Below the pieces are notes generated by a model. The model was not told the origin of the DNA. It searched no databases and saw only the letters and a program-made list of their open reading frames with translations. From Arcticibacter pallidicorallinus (lineage in GTDB: Bacteria; Bacteroidota; Bacteroidia; Sphingobacteriales; Sphingobacteriaceae), in NCBI RefSeq assembly GCF_003002875.1, contig NZ_PVTH01000005.1:62001-126000 (forward strand): 64,000 bases of DNA, written 5' to 3'. Each line of letters opens with the position of its first letter. The first letter of the stretch is position 1. The translations under genes were made by a program, and so were the position numbers. Shown here piece after piece: positions 28,326-37,449 of this stretch.

Positions 28326-29006
28326 TTAAGAGGCAACAATGTGAGCCTCAGTATTGTTCATGTTAAAACTCAACGCCCGGTCCTTTTCAAAGAATTCGAC
28401 TTCCCCCGATTCGACATTATATAACCCACCAACCACAGCTATTTCATTGTCGTCGACCATCGCCTTTAACACAGGGCTTTCGTTCAGCACCCTTTCCATA
28501 GTGAGATGCACATTCAGCTCTGCCACCCTTTCTACGAACTCAGAATTCGACGCATTACGGTTCACAGTAACCAATGTCTCAGCGTTAATAGCAGGTTGAA
28601 TTTTTTCGAGCAGTGTACTCAGGTTTCCCAGTTTCACACCATCACAAGCCCCCTTTATCGCGCCGCATCTGGTATGACCCAAAACCACAACAACTTTAGA
28701 ACCAGCAACTTTACAAGCAAACTCCATACTACCAAGGATATCCTCATTCAGCACATTTCCAGCAATGCGAGCGCTAAATATATCCCCCAGGCCCTGATCA
28801 AATATCAGTTCTGCTGAAGTGCGCGAATCAATGCAACTCAAAACAATCGCAAAAGGATGCTGCCCGTCAGAAGTCTCGTTGACCTGTTGTAATAGATTAC
28901 GGTTAACCTTCAGATTATTTATAAACCTCTTGTTGCCCTCTTTCAAAAGTTCAACAGCCATGGAAGGTGTAAGGGCTGCCTGCATTTCCTTTGTTAGTGT
29001 TTTCAT
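28326..29006 (-). CDS. Beta-class carbonic anhydrase
   Basis: A 226-residue enzyme with the beta-carbonic anhydrase zinc ligands Cys58, His111 and Cys114 (VLSCIDSR, LGHTRCGAIK) and the catalytic dyad Asp60/Arg62. It interconverts CO2 and bicarbonate in the cytoplasm. It is the first gene of a two-gene operon with the TerC-type transporter, and is divergent from a TetR regulator across a 154-bp gap. Confidence 0.93.
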   Translation of the reverse strand: MKTLTKEMQAALTPSMAVELLKEGNKRFINNLKVNRNLLQQVNETSDGQHPFAIVLSCIDSRTSAELIFDQGLGDIFSARIAGNVLNEDILGSMEFACKVAGSKVVVVLGHTRCGAIKGACDGVKLGNLSTLLEKIQPAINAETLVTVNRNASNSEFVERVAELNVHLTMERVLNESPVLKAMVDDNEIAVVGGLYNVESGEVEFFEKDRALSFNMNNTEAHIVAS

Positions 29007-29160
29007 TCTTGTTTTGCTTGATTGTTGATATTCAGTTCCTAAAATCGCAGTTTACTTATATTGCCGCCGTTAATAGAGGCCTGCGCTCCGACAAAGATAG
29101 TAACATCACAGTTTATAATAGTAATACTATCAACATAAATACTGTTACATTTGTCTTACA

Positions 29161-29838
29161 ATGATTCATTCTTTGAAATTTAACATCAACGAAAAGCTAT
29201 ACTTGCGGGATCCGGAAGAGACCGAATTAGGAAGAAAAATCTTGCAGCATGGAATACTATCGATTCATGCGATGGGTTTCGAATCGTTTACCTTTAAAAA
29301 GTTGGCGAAGGAAATTGGGACGACGGAAGCGTCGATTTACCGATACTTTGAAAATAAACACCGACTGCTGTTATATCTGGTAGACTGGTACTGGAGCTGG
29401 CAGGAATACCGGATTGTTTTTCAGACAAACAACTTAGAAAATCCCGCAGACAAGTTAAAAATCACGATTAGATTGCTTGCCGATCAAGTTGTCGATGACG
29501 TATCTACCAACCATATAAACGAAAAACTCCTGTACGAGATCGTCATGGCCGAGGGTGCGAAATCGTATCTGACGAAGCATGTAACGGAAGATAACAAGGC
29601 GAAATTCTTCAAGCCATATAAAGACCTCTGTGCTCGCATAGCCGGCTTTATTAAGGAAGCCAATCCTGAATATCAGTATTCTTTTTCGCTGTCTAGCACA
29701 ATCATCGAAATGGCACAGGCCCAGAAGTTTTTTATGCGAAATCTACCTTCATTGACTGATTTTGGCAGTTCTAAAAACGAGATGGAGATAGTAGCATTTT
29801 TGGAAAGCGTGGTGTTCTCCAGTATTCGCAAATCTTAG
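29161..29838 (+). CDS. TetR/AcrR-family transcriptional regulator
   Basis: A 225-residue regulator. The N-terminal HTH region (residues 18-68) has the typical pattern FESFTFKKLAKEIGTTEASIYRYFENKHRLLLYL. The C-terminal helical ligand domain is variable. It is divergent from the carbonic anhydrase-TerC operon and converges with the FUSC gene, so either could be its target. The gap before it has short partial repeats (GATAGTAAC, AATAGTAATACTAT) that may be its operator. Confidence 0.92.
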   Translation: MIHSLKFNINEKLYLRDPEETELGRKILQHGILSIHAMGFESFTFKKLAKEIGTTEASIYRYFENKHRLLLYLVDWYWSWQEYRIVFQTNNLENPADKLKITIRLLADQVVDDVSTNHINEKLLYEIVMAEGAKSYLTKHVTEDNKAKFFKPYKDLCARIAGFIKEANPEYQYSFSLSSTIIEMAQAQKFFMRNLPSLTDFGSSKNEMEIVAFLESVVFSSIRKS

Positions 29839-29855
29839 AATAAAGCAGGTAGATC

Positions 29856-30956
29856 CTATCTTCTTTTCTGCATGGCCACCTTCGCAATCCTTATTTTCCT
29901 GACTGCCTGGTATCGCAGTTTTTCGTGATGCATGAACCAACCCCCTACTGCACCAATGGCACTTCCGATCAACACATCAATCATTCGGGTCGCTATAAGT
30001 TCCGTAGGATTTTGTGCAACTGGACTAGCTGCCTCGAATAGTAAAATTGTAAGAGGAGTGATGAAAAATACTGCAAGAGCATAGTTTCTGGTCACAGTCG
30101 CTTCTATGATGAATTGAAGACCGGCTATGGCCAGGCAGATGAACAAGGGTTCTTTGATTGATGATAAAATAATCCAGCATAAGCCCATTCCCAGTACAGT
30201 TCCGAGAATTCTGTAAAATCCCCTTCTCCAGATATGAAACGCCGTTGCTCCCTGCATAACAGCAATACAAGAAATGGGAATCCAATAGGGGTTTTTCAAT
30301 TCCAGAAGATGGCCGATCAGGATCGAACAAAACATAAAAAAACCCACGATGAATGCTTCAACGTAGTCAGTGTATTTCTTTACGCTTACCACTCGAAGAA
30401 TGTCTGTTGTCTCCTTAATTAGGTCGGGCGTCTTTTTGATCAAGCTATAAACCAATGCAAGAAAACAGGCGAAGATGGTTCCTATCGCTATCAAGCCAAT
30501 TTTTTCTGGAATCAGGTCGATATTGAAAGCCTGATTGCCCGAAGTCGAGGCGATCATGATAAAAAAGAAATTTGCTGGAGGGTTAAGTTTAAAGTACAGC
30601 GACATCCAATGGACGATAGCACTGAAGATCCCGAAGGCAATACAAAGGACTATGGGATTGAAACTGGAGACGGCACCTACGCCATTAGAAACCATAAATC
30701 CGAAGGAACAGATCAACATTTTCGCCATCCTCGCAACAAAGCTTGAATGAATTGGCATATAGAGGATGACCAGACCAGCAGTGCTGATGGTTAATGCCGA
30801 ATGGAAACGTCCTGTCAGCAGTCCAATTAGCAGCGGGATGCTTACACACAAGGTCGCTAAAAGTGGCACAGACCAGGGTCTGTTAGTAGGATTCAAACTA
30901 AAAATCCCTTTCAATTCCTGCTTTGCAAACTGCTTTCCATCCAGGGGCTGATCCAT
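29856..30956 (-). CDS. FUSC-family inner-membrane protein
   Basis: About 366 residues from the ATG at 30954-30956; the frame opens further upstream but without family character. It has two blocks of membrane helices and the FUSC motif PIHSSFVARMAKML. The second block includes AVMQGATAFHIWRRGFYRILGT, the conserved YccS/aromatic-acid exporter segment. Family members resemble AaeB and the plant ALMT proteins and are thought to export organic anions. The converging TetR gene may control it. Confidence 0.85.
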   Translation of the reverse strand: MDQPLDGKQFAKQELKGIFSLNPTNRPWSVPLLATLCVSIPLLIGLLTGRFHSALTISTAGLVILYMPIHSSFVARMAKMLICSFGFMVSNGVGAVSSFNPIVLCIAFGIFSAIVHWMSLYFKLNPPANFFFIMIASTSGNQAFNIDLIPEKIGLIAIGTIFACFLALVYSLIKKTPDLIKETTDILRVVSVKKYTDYVEAFIVGFFMFCSILIGHLLELKNPYWIPISCIAVMQGATAFHIWRRGFYRILGTVLGMGLCWIILSSIKEPLFICLAIAGLQFIIEATVTRNYALAVFFITPLTILLFEAASPVAQNPTELIATRMIDVLIGSAIGAVGGWFMHHEKLRYQAVRKIRIAKVAMQKRR

Positions 30957-31069
30957 CTTTATTTGTGCGTCTTGCAAATTTCGGTAATTCCAACTACATG
31001 CGGAACGTAAATTGCTTATGTATCGAATCTGAATAAAGTAAAACTTCTTAATATTGGTAATAACATAAT

Positions 31070-31936
31070 ATGGCATCTGGATTTTTTGCAATTTTCGATG
31101 ATATCGCTGCTCTCATGGACGACGTTGCTGTAGCAACCAAAGTAGCGACACATAAAACAGCGGGCATTTTGGGCGACGATTTAGCTGTAAATGCCGAGAA
31201 AGCGACGGGATTTCTGTCATCCAGAGAAATTCCGGTACTGTGGGCGATTACAAAGGGCTCCCTTTTTAACAAACTGATCATCGTTCCAATAGCATTGTTG
31301 CTAAACGCCTTTTTCCCAGCGGCTATTAAGTTTGTCTTGATTTTAGGAGGACTCTATCTGGCTTACGAAGGAGTTGAAAAAATAATTGAGTACTTTTTTC
31401 ATCGTCAGAAGAAGGGTCACCAGGTCGTTGAACAGGTAAAACAGGATGACCGCGCTGCGGAGGTTACTAAAATTAAATCTGCGGTAGCTACTGACTTTAT
31501 CTTGTCCGTTGAGATCGTCATTATCGCTTTAGGAAGCGTTTTGGAAGAGACCCTCTCCACTCAAATAATAACGGTCGCTGTAGTTGCCGTACTGGCTACT
31601 ATCGGAGTCTATGGGATAGTCGCGCTTATCGTCAGAATGGACGATGCGGGATATAAGCTCATGAAATATTCAAAAGACAAGGGCTTATTGGCTAAGCTGG
31701 GTGCTTTACTTGTAAAATCGCTTCCTGTCATTATACGCGTGTTAGGAGTCGTCGGAACTATTGCATTACTGCTTGTTTCCGGGGGCATTTTTGTCCATAA
31801 CATTGAGTACTTCCATCATGTATTCCCTAAGATACAAGGCACGTTTAAAGAGCTGGCGTTCGGTATGATAGCCGGTCTGGGGGTTGTGCTTATTATGACA
31901 GGAGTTAAAAAGGCAGTGTCTTTGTATAAGGCTTAA
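31070..31936 (+). CDS. DUF808 / YedI family membrane protein
   Basis: A 288-residue protein whose first 45 residues, ASGFFAIFDDIAALMDDVA and following, are the DUF808 signature. About six membrane helices follow, with ATDFILSVEIVIIALGSV and GVYGIVALIVRMDDAGYKL in conserved positions. The function is unknown; the E. coli relative is YedI. It is the last chromosomal gene before the mobile element. Its stop is inside the stem of its own terminator. Confidence 0.9.
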   Translation: MASGFFAIFDDIAALMDDVAVATKVATHKTAGILGDDLAVNAEKATGFLSSREIPVLWAITKGSLFNKLIIVPIALLLNAFFPAAIKFVLILGGLYLAYEGVEKIIEYFFHRQKKGHQVVEQVKQDDRAAEVTKIKSAVATDFILSVEIVIIALGSVLEETLSTQIITVAVVAVLATIGVYGIVALIVRMDDAGYKLMKYSKDKGLLAKLGALLVKSLPVIIRVLGVVGTIALLLVSGGIFVHNIEYFHHVFPKIQGTFKELAFGMIAGLGVVLIMTGVKKAVSLYKA

Positions 31937-31956
31937 GGAGCTGTAGTGGGCTCCTT
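31935..31956 (+). terminator. Terminator of the DUF808 gene
   Basis: A perfect 7-bp stem AAGGAGC at 31935-31941 and GCTCCTT at 31950-31956 with an 8-nt loop overlaps the stop codon. It is a short hairpin with a weak T-tract. It helps set the left limit of the mobile element, since the element must start after it. Confidence 0.5.
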
Positions 31957-32010
31957 ACTTTCCAATACAGGAAGTAATCCATACTCATTTACAGATAGTT
32001 ACTAAAAAAA

Positions 32011-32031
32011 ACGTACAAACGGGTAACATAT
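32011..32031. repeat. Candidate left-end integrase arm site
   Basis: ACGTACAAA (32011-32019) followed by TAACATAT (32024-32031). The same two words, in the same order and orientation, occur at 50174-50182 and 50191-50198 near the integrase gene. This places the left end of the element just before this point. Confidence 0.4.
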
Positions 32032-32068
32032 CCTTATCTGAACGTTGTCAATTTCCTGCAAAAACAAT

Positions 32069-33295
32069 TCAAAACTTAAGCTCATTCATCACTAGTTCAT
32101 ATACAAAAGATGCACTGGTGTATGCAGCATAATCTTGAAAGGAATCGGCTTTTTCCTCATTAGCGAAATCGCAGGCGGATTTTATCGAAATTGCAATAGG
32201 TTTTGGTCTTGGCGAATGTGCAGCACTATAAAATACACCATATGCTTCCATTTCAAGCCCGATAAGTTTTCTGCTTTGTGCTCTTATTTTAGTAATTTCT
32301 GCATCCGATTGTATTACCGCAGGAACCGATGTCATTGGACCAACGTGCATATCCAAAATAGTTGATGGAGCATCGGCTTGATACTGCGAACGTATCTCAT
32401 CAAGATATTTTCGGTTTCTTTTAATCCTAAGTAAGAGTTCCTTGATATCTTCATTAAGAGTTTTGTGCTTTGGATCCGGCAGGAACAGAGTGCCTTTGTC
32501 TTTATCACCTTTTATTTTTCCGCTTGAGGCGTCCCATATTTCATCAGCGATCATTATGTCACCAAGATTGACTTCTCCCTTTATCCCTGCGGCAATCCCT
32601 GACATAATCAAATATTTTGGCTTGAAATGATGAATAAGTTTCATTGAAAGAGTGGACGAGGCACACATTCCCATTTGTGGAGTACATGCTGCTACAATTC
32701 TGATAGTCTCCTTTCCTTTCTCAAATTGCCCAATGTAATAACTTGTTTGATCATTCGTCAGAAGCTTTTCTTTCCATTTCCAATCTAACGCTAGAATCTT
32801 TTTTAACTCTTTATCCAATGCAGTAATAATAGCTACATCAAAGTCGTGTTCTAAAAGATTTAAGAATTGTATATCTTTTTTGGAATCTAAAAGATATTCA
32901 ATTTTATTTCTTAAAAGCTCTTTCCAAGATTCGACACCAGCCTGGTATTCTATCAAAAACCATAGATTTTTACTAAAATCTGAAGAATATTTCAAAATAT
33001 GTTCTGGTTTCCCAGTAACGCCTAAAATATGATAAGGGCATTTCTTGTTCGGGTCAAGTTTGATTTCGTTCAGAAAATCGACTCCATTATCTGGACTTGG
33101 TTCATCGCCAAAATCATTCGGAAGAACCAAGTCAAGTATTAAAAGGTCATACTTATATTCTTCTAATAGCCGTCTAGCATTATTTGTATCCGCAACGACA
33201 CTAATTTTATTATTTATCTCTGGGAATTCGTAAAGTACTTGTTTAATATCAGCAACTTTTGAGCTATCATCGTCAACTATTAAAATTGAAATCAT
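32069..33295 (-). CDS. dtcC: Detocs effector DtcC: receiver domain fused to nucleoside-phosphorylase-type ATP-cleaving domain
   Basis: A 408-residue fusion. Residues 1-145 are a response-regulator receiver with acidic residues Asp8/Asp9, phospho-acceptor Asp55 (LLILDLVLP) and Thr94 (GVTGK). Residues 150-408 are a PNP/UDP-phosphorylase domain: FDVAIITALDKELKKIL, the GIAAGI loop, the Glu348-Met349-Glu350 ribose-binding motif (LEMEAYG) and the catalytic Asp376 (SACDFAN). The combination is that of the Detocs effector, described in 2023 as an enzyme that cleaves ATP to adenine and ribose triphosphate once the system is activated by phage, causing abortive infection. The gene starts directly after dtcB stops. 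That this copy is active is inference. Confidence 0.85.
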   Translation of the reverse strand: MISILIVDDDSSKVADIKQVLYEFPEINNKISVVADTNNARRLLEEYKYDLLILDLVLPNDFGDEPSPDNGVDFLNEIKLDPNKKCPYHILGVTGKPEHILKYSSDFSKNLWFLIEYQAGVESWKELLRNKIEYLLDSKKDIQFLNLLEHDFDVAIITALDKELKKILALDWKWKEKLLTNDQTSYYIGQFEKGKETIRIVAACTPQMGMCASSTLSMKLIHHFKPKYLIMSGIAAGIKGEVNLGDIMIADEIWDASSGKIKGDKDKGTLFLPDPKHKTLNEDIKELLLRIKRNRKYLDEIRSQYQADAPSTILDMHVGPMTSVPAVIQSDAEITKIRAQSRKLIGLEMEAYGVFYSAAHSPRPKPIAISIKSACDFANEEKADSFQDYAAYTSASFVYELVMNELKF

Positions 33296-33736
33296 TTAAA
33301 GGTTATTAATTTTGAGTTTTAATTCTTTCTCCCAGCTAGTTTGAGAAGTATTATAATAAATACAACCAAGATAAATGCCTGGAAATTCAGTGAACAGAGC
33401 TTCATCAATCTTCGAAAGTGAAACACCGCCAAAATCTTCATATTGTGTTAGGATTATCGATGGAATTTCAATTTTCTCTCTTTCCATTTCTTGAAGTATA
33501 ATCTCACCACCACGATCTAATGTCTCGCCGCCATCATCAAAATCTGTAATATCAAACGTTGGTAGACTCATGTCCAAAAGTAATAAGTCATACTCATTTT
33601 GTATAATAGCCTCTAACCCACTTTGGAAAGACCTCCTTATTTCAACTTCTTCAGGCGAAATATCCAGTTCTGTAAGTAAAAACAATTCTACAACAGAAGA
33701 TTTATTTGGGTCATTTTCTACAATTAAAATTTTCAT
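33296..33736 (-). CDS. dtcB: Detocs stand-alone receiver DtcB
   Basis: A 146-residue single-domain response regulator with no output domain. It has an acidic pocket (Glu7, Asp9 in VENDP), phospho-acceptor Asp55 (LLLLDMSLP) and a conserved Thr (ILTQYED). The usual conserved Lys after the fifth strand is not apparent; IYYNTSQ lies there. In Detocs, DtcB is reported to drain phosphoryl groups from the kinase so that basal signal does not trigger the toxic effector. Its position between kinase and effector genes matches. It overlaps dtcA by 4 bp, which suggests translational coupling and tight stoichiometry. Confidence 0.85.
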   Translation of the reverse strand: MKILIVENDPNKSSVVELFLLTELDISPEEVEIRRSFQSGLEAIIQNEYDLLLLDMSLPTFDITDFDDGGETLDRGGEIILQEMEREKIEIPSIILTQYEDFGGVSLSKIDEALFTEFPGIYLGCIYYNTSQTSWEKELKLKINNL

Positions 33737-36700
33737 ACTAACAAGTTATTGACAGAAATTTTAATTTTTACTTTGAACGTATTTGCATGTAGATCAACAG
33801 TGATCTCATTAGACTTATCTCGGAAAACATTTTTTACAATGTTGTTTGCCTTATAGAAGCCAGATTTAACTTCTCCACGGGTTGCTGAGTAATTGTTCGA
33901 CAGTAGAGCGGTTTTAATTTCATCAATTTTCAACAGTAACGCTTCTTGTGAATCTAATTCTGCTAAGGAGTTTTTAAAGTCTATTGTTAGAATTTCTCCC
34001 TCTAAATGAAACCGTACTTTGGCAGCAACATTCAATAATTCATTAGCCTTAGAATAGTTGAATATGTTGGTTATAAAAATTTTTAATAGGTCTACAAAAT
34101 GAGTAAAATAAGCACCTTTGAAGAATGTTTGTGTTTCGAGGTTCTCATCAAAGTGGATTAGAAATGGGCTATTTATATTGTTTACGATTGTCAAGCTCGT
34201 GTTAAACGCATCTGCAAGAGTGAAATCAATTTCATCGTTTTTACTTCTATTAAACCAACGTATAACTGTATCCACGTCTGACTGTACGTTAGTTCGACAA
34301 TCTGCAATACTTTTCATTATCTTTCCTGGCTGAGAATCCTTTAGGATAATCATTAAATCAGACTCCAATTCGTCAAGATGGCTAATCAGTATTGCTTTTA
34401 CCTGTTGGTCTATAGCTGTCCTTATCCGTTGTAGATTTTGTGCAGTCATATCCCATAGTATATCAAAGATACTAGTAGTAAACTCATTAAAATCTGTAAT
34501 TAATTGAATTTTTGAAATAAATAAAGAATACAAATGATCTTTATGCCAATTAGGTATGTACATGTAATTGAACCAACCAGATTGCTGCGTCTTAGGATCC
34601 TCAGTTTTGATCTGGATATATCTATCTTTCAATTCCGTTATAACGGCATCAATATCTTGCGAGAACTGGGACATACGTAACTCAAACTTCTCCTTCACTT
34701 CCTTATCTAGCCCAAGTTGGGTGCTGGACCAGTATAAATTTGGCAAATAGTCGCCATCTTCGGAACTTCGTGATGTGACTAGATTCAGTTCTTGAAATTG
34801 TCTCCTTAATTGCCCGATGATAGTGCCATGTCGAATTCGTTGGCTTAAATAATAATCAAGACCGTAATAATTGCTGAATAAAAATTTGTCCCTAATTTGA
34901 ATAAATAATTGTATGAAGTGCTCAAAATGAATATCTGCCTTTCTAATGGATTTTTTGTATGTATCCCTATCAATATTACCAATTAATAGCTCCAAGAGAG
35001 CATCATAGCTCATACCAGTCGCATCTATCTTGTTTAGGTTCAATAATTCAGCAATACTTCTGAATCGATTAAATCCTTTATTTGTTTCGCCAAGCTCATG
35101 TCCAACTATTCCATTTTCATCCACATAAATCATACTCTGATCTATTTCCTTGATCCTTAGCTGTACGGTCAAGCGCTTTGTAAGTTCGGAAATCTCATTA
35201 TTATATTCTTCAATATTTGTAGTATCAATTTTAGATAAGCCTTGACATATTTCAATTCTCTCTTCAATTACCTGTAAGGAGTTCTTAAAAACTAAAGCTT
35301 TTCTCGATATAATCTTGGAGGTTGCGACAAACCTCAAAAAAAACATTTCTGCAGCTTCAGTTTTTTCAAGAATACTAAAAAGCTCTGTAGGTCTATTTGC
35401 TTTTACCGCTCTCATGAAAAGATCATAAGCAATAAATTTCGCATGAGTTTCACTTGCTGTGTTGTAAATGAAGACTGGAAGATTAATATTATCATGCCTT
35501 ACATTTCTAAAACGCTGACTTGTTATCACTTCGATCGCTTTACTACTATCAATTCTAGAAACTAGTGTTTCATTGGTAAGATAGGTATGAACATACAAGT
35601 CAATTGCGCAATCTATCTCAAAAAGAGCAACATAGCATTTAAATAAGCAGTCAACAACTAATTCGAAGAAAAATCCAGCATGGTTACTTTCTTTCAAGAT
35701 TTGTTCGAGACCATTTTTAGCTATTTCGAATTCACCTCGTACAAAATGTGTTATGGCTGTATAGTAATTAATCCTATACTCCGGAATTATACCTTTAAAT
35801 TTCTCCTTATCAATGGAACCATTAAGCATTCTAAAAAAATTGAAAGTTAATGACGTCTCGGTGTCAAGACAACCAAGAAAACTAGCTCGTTTTGCTTCGT
35901 TTTTAAATACGGTGTAGTGTAATGGATTTAAGCTCCTAGAATAGAAGTAACTCAGACTATTTTCCTTGAAATAGTCTATTTTCATATTTCTTTCAAGAAA
36001 AGAAACAATTTCTTTAGAAAAATCAAAATTTGAAATTGCATTTGCCTGAGTAAGCAGATCAACTAACGATTCATTTGGATCTCCTATTTTGCTTAAATAA
36101 GTGTAGGTCAACTTGGATATGATGTCCAAAAAACATGGGTTAATAGAAATACACTCAAGCTCGATATTTAAGTGAATATGAGATTTGACATATAATTCTA
36201 GTAGGCTAAAATCATTTGGCATTTCTAACAAGTAATTTTTAGAAAGTTCAATAGTCTCAATGTATCGTCCTTGAGTGTAGTGGTCGATGATCTTACATTT
36301 TTTGATTTCAATCAGTTGGGTAAAATCTTGTTCATCTCCTAGAAGCGCTATTATCTTTAATAATACTGGATCATTTATAAACTTACTGAGGAAGCGGCTG
36401 CGCTCAAGACAGAGAAGCTTCTCTTCCTCACTCCTCTCGTCAGTACAAAGCTGAACCAACACATCACGTACTAGAATATATCTGTCTAGTATGGAATAAT
36501 TCGAGTAGACTGTAAATAAATCCTCTAAATTTCCAAACGAATAATTCATTGGATTCAGACGATAATTAAAAAAATTGACGTATTGCTTCGGAACTGAGCT
36601 GAACGAGCTATTTAATGATGTTTCATAATTGAAATAAGATATGTCCTCCTCAACTTTGACACTGAAAAAGTGTAAAAGAAAATAGAATGATCTATCCTTA

Positions 36701-37176
36701 ACATTTATTGCTTGCGACGCATTTAAGAGCTTGAAGTTATGCTCTAAGCCCTTTTCAAACTGGACTTGTAAAAATTCGTTCTCTATTGACCAAAGGGAAT
36801 GACTTATCGAATTGCTTACTTTCAATAGAGTCTTGTTAGACTCGGAGTATTTACCTAAAAGAAACTGTTGTTCATAATCCTCTCGTAGACGTAGGAATTC
36901 ATTGACTTCTATCTGATTAAGCTTAATCTGTTGGCAATACCAATTTAGAGAGATTTTAAAACTGTAATCTGAATTTCTAACTGCCAAGCCGAGAGCCGCT
37001 TTGTCTTTCATTAAACTATTTCCTGTGACAAACGGAGTAAAAATTTTAGGCAATTGCTTTAAGACAGACTCTTGTTCTTCGAAGCTATATTTAACTTTGA
37101 GTTCTTCAAATAGCTGTTTCTTATTGATTTTAGGGTGAAATAATAGTTTTTTAAAATCTTGGTAGTTTTTTGGCAT
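33733..37176 (-). CDS. dtcA: Detocs sensor histidine kinase DtcA with large TPR-like N-terminus
   Basis: A 1147-residue protein. Residues 1-850 are almost all-helical with paired helices of TPR-like spacing, no membrane segment, and probably form the phage-sensing part. The C-terminus is a divergent histidine kinase: a dimerisation helix with His933 (ISHLDELESDL), an N-box-like helix at about 1019-1045 (FITNIFNYSK) and a G2-like segment KSGFYKANNIVKN near 1105-1115. Canonical DxGxG is not obvious, so the ATP-lid is divergent. It matches the Detocs sensor kinase in size, order and fold. It is the first gene of the three-gene operon; a 13-bp palindrome lies just upstream. Confidence 0.82.
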   Translation of the reverse strand: MPKNYQDFKKLLFHPKINKKQLFEELKVKYSFEEQESVLKQLPKIFTPFVTGNSLMKDKAALGLAVRNSDYSFKISLNWYCQQIKLNQIEVNEFLRLREDYEQQFLLGKYSESNKTLLKVSNSISHSLWSIENEFLQVQFEKGLEHNFKLLNASQAINVKDRSFYFLLHFFSVKVEEDISYFNYETSLNSSFSSVPKQYVNFFNYRLNPMNYSFGNLEDLFTVYSNYSILDRYILVRDVLVQLCTDERSEEEKLLCLERSRFLSKFINDPVLLKIIALLGDEQDFTQLIEIKKCKIIDHYTQGRYIETIELSKNYLLEMPNDFSLLELYVKSHIHLNIELECISINPCFLDIISKLTYTYLSKIGDPNESLVDLLTQANAISNFDFSKEIVSFLERNMKIDYFKENSLSYFYSRSLNPLHYTVFKNEAKRASFLGCLDTETSLTFNFFRMLNGSIDKEKFKGIIPEYRINYYTAITHFVRGEFEIAKNGLEQILKESNHAGFFFELVVDCLFKCYVALFEIDCAIDLYVHTYLTNETLVSRIDSSKAIEVITSQRFRNVRHDNINLPVFIYNTASETHAKFIAYDLFMRAVKANRPTELFSILEKTEAAEMFFLRFVATSKIISRKALVFKNSLQVIEERIEICQGLSKIDTTNIEEYNNEISELTKRLTVQLRIKEIDQSMIYVDENGIVGHELGETNKGFNRFRSIAELLNLNKIDATGMSYDALLELLIGNIDRDTYKKSIRKADIHFEHFIQLFIQIRDKFLFSNYYGLDYYLSQRIRHGTIIGQLRRQFQELNLVTSRSSEDGDYLPNLYWSSTQLGLDKEVKEKFELRMSQFSQDIDAVITELKDRYIQIKTEDPKTQQSGWFNYMYIPNWHKDHLYSLFISKIQLITDFNEFTTSIFDILWDMTAQNLQRIRTAIDQQVKAILISHLDELESDLMIILKDSQPGKIMKSIADCRTNVQSDVDTVIRWFNRSKNDEIDFTLADAFNTSLTIVNNINSPFLIHFDENLETQTFFKGAYFTHFVDLLKIFITNIFNYSKANELLNVAAKVRFHLEGEILTIDFKNSLAELDSQEALLLKIDEIKTALLSNNYSATRGEVKSGFYKANNIVKNVFRDKSNEITVDLHANTFKVKIKISVNNLLV

Positions 37177-37449
37177 CGAGGGTGAACGTAATTTACGTGA
37201 AAATCAACACTAAGTTATATAATTTGCTATTAAAAAGAGATATGGTCACCGTGCTATTTTAGTTATCATTGAAAACAAGATGAAAGGCCGCCTTGGTTTT
37301 GGTTTGAAGTAACTAAACCATAAACCAATTACAGTCATCTTTAATATGGTAGAATATGGCGTGACAACAATGATGAAATCATATCTCAGTTTAAGTAGCT
37401 ACCTCCGTAGCTATATGCGCTTACCGTTACGAATTATTGCAAATGGTGT
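37177..37449. other. Gap between restriction enzyme and Detocs operon
   Basis: This 273-bp stretch holds the dtcA promoter region and the 3' end of the RM transcript. Contents seen: a palindrome ACGTAA-T-TTACGT at 37186-37198, an imperfect hairpin of 13-14-bp arms (37293-37305 with 37315-37328), and a small perfect hairpin TAGCTAC/GTAGCTA at 37396-37413. No gene is visible. The hairpins may end the RM transcript; neither has a clear T-tract. Confidence 0.5.
37186..37198 (-). promoter_or_regulatory. Palindrome in the dtcA leader
   Basis: ACGTAA, one base, TTACGT, ending 10 bp before the dtcA start codon. In that position it would lie in the 5' leader or over the transcription start and could act as an operator. 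Confidence 0.3.

Noticed and set aside
31960-32010. CCAATACA near 31970 as a partner of the mnmE 3' end CCCAATACAAAACTT
   Set aside because: Only 8 bases match before the sequences diverge, which is expected by chance in AT-rich DNA; not enough to call att.
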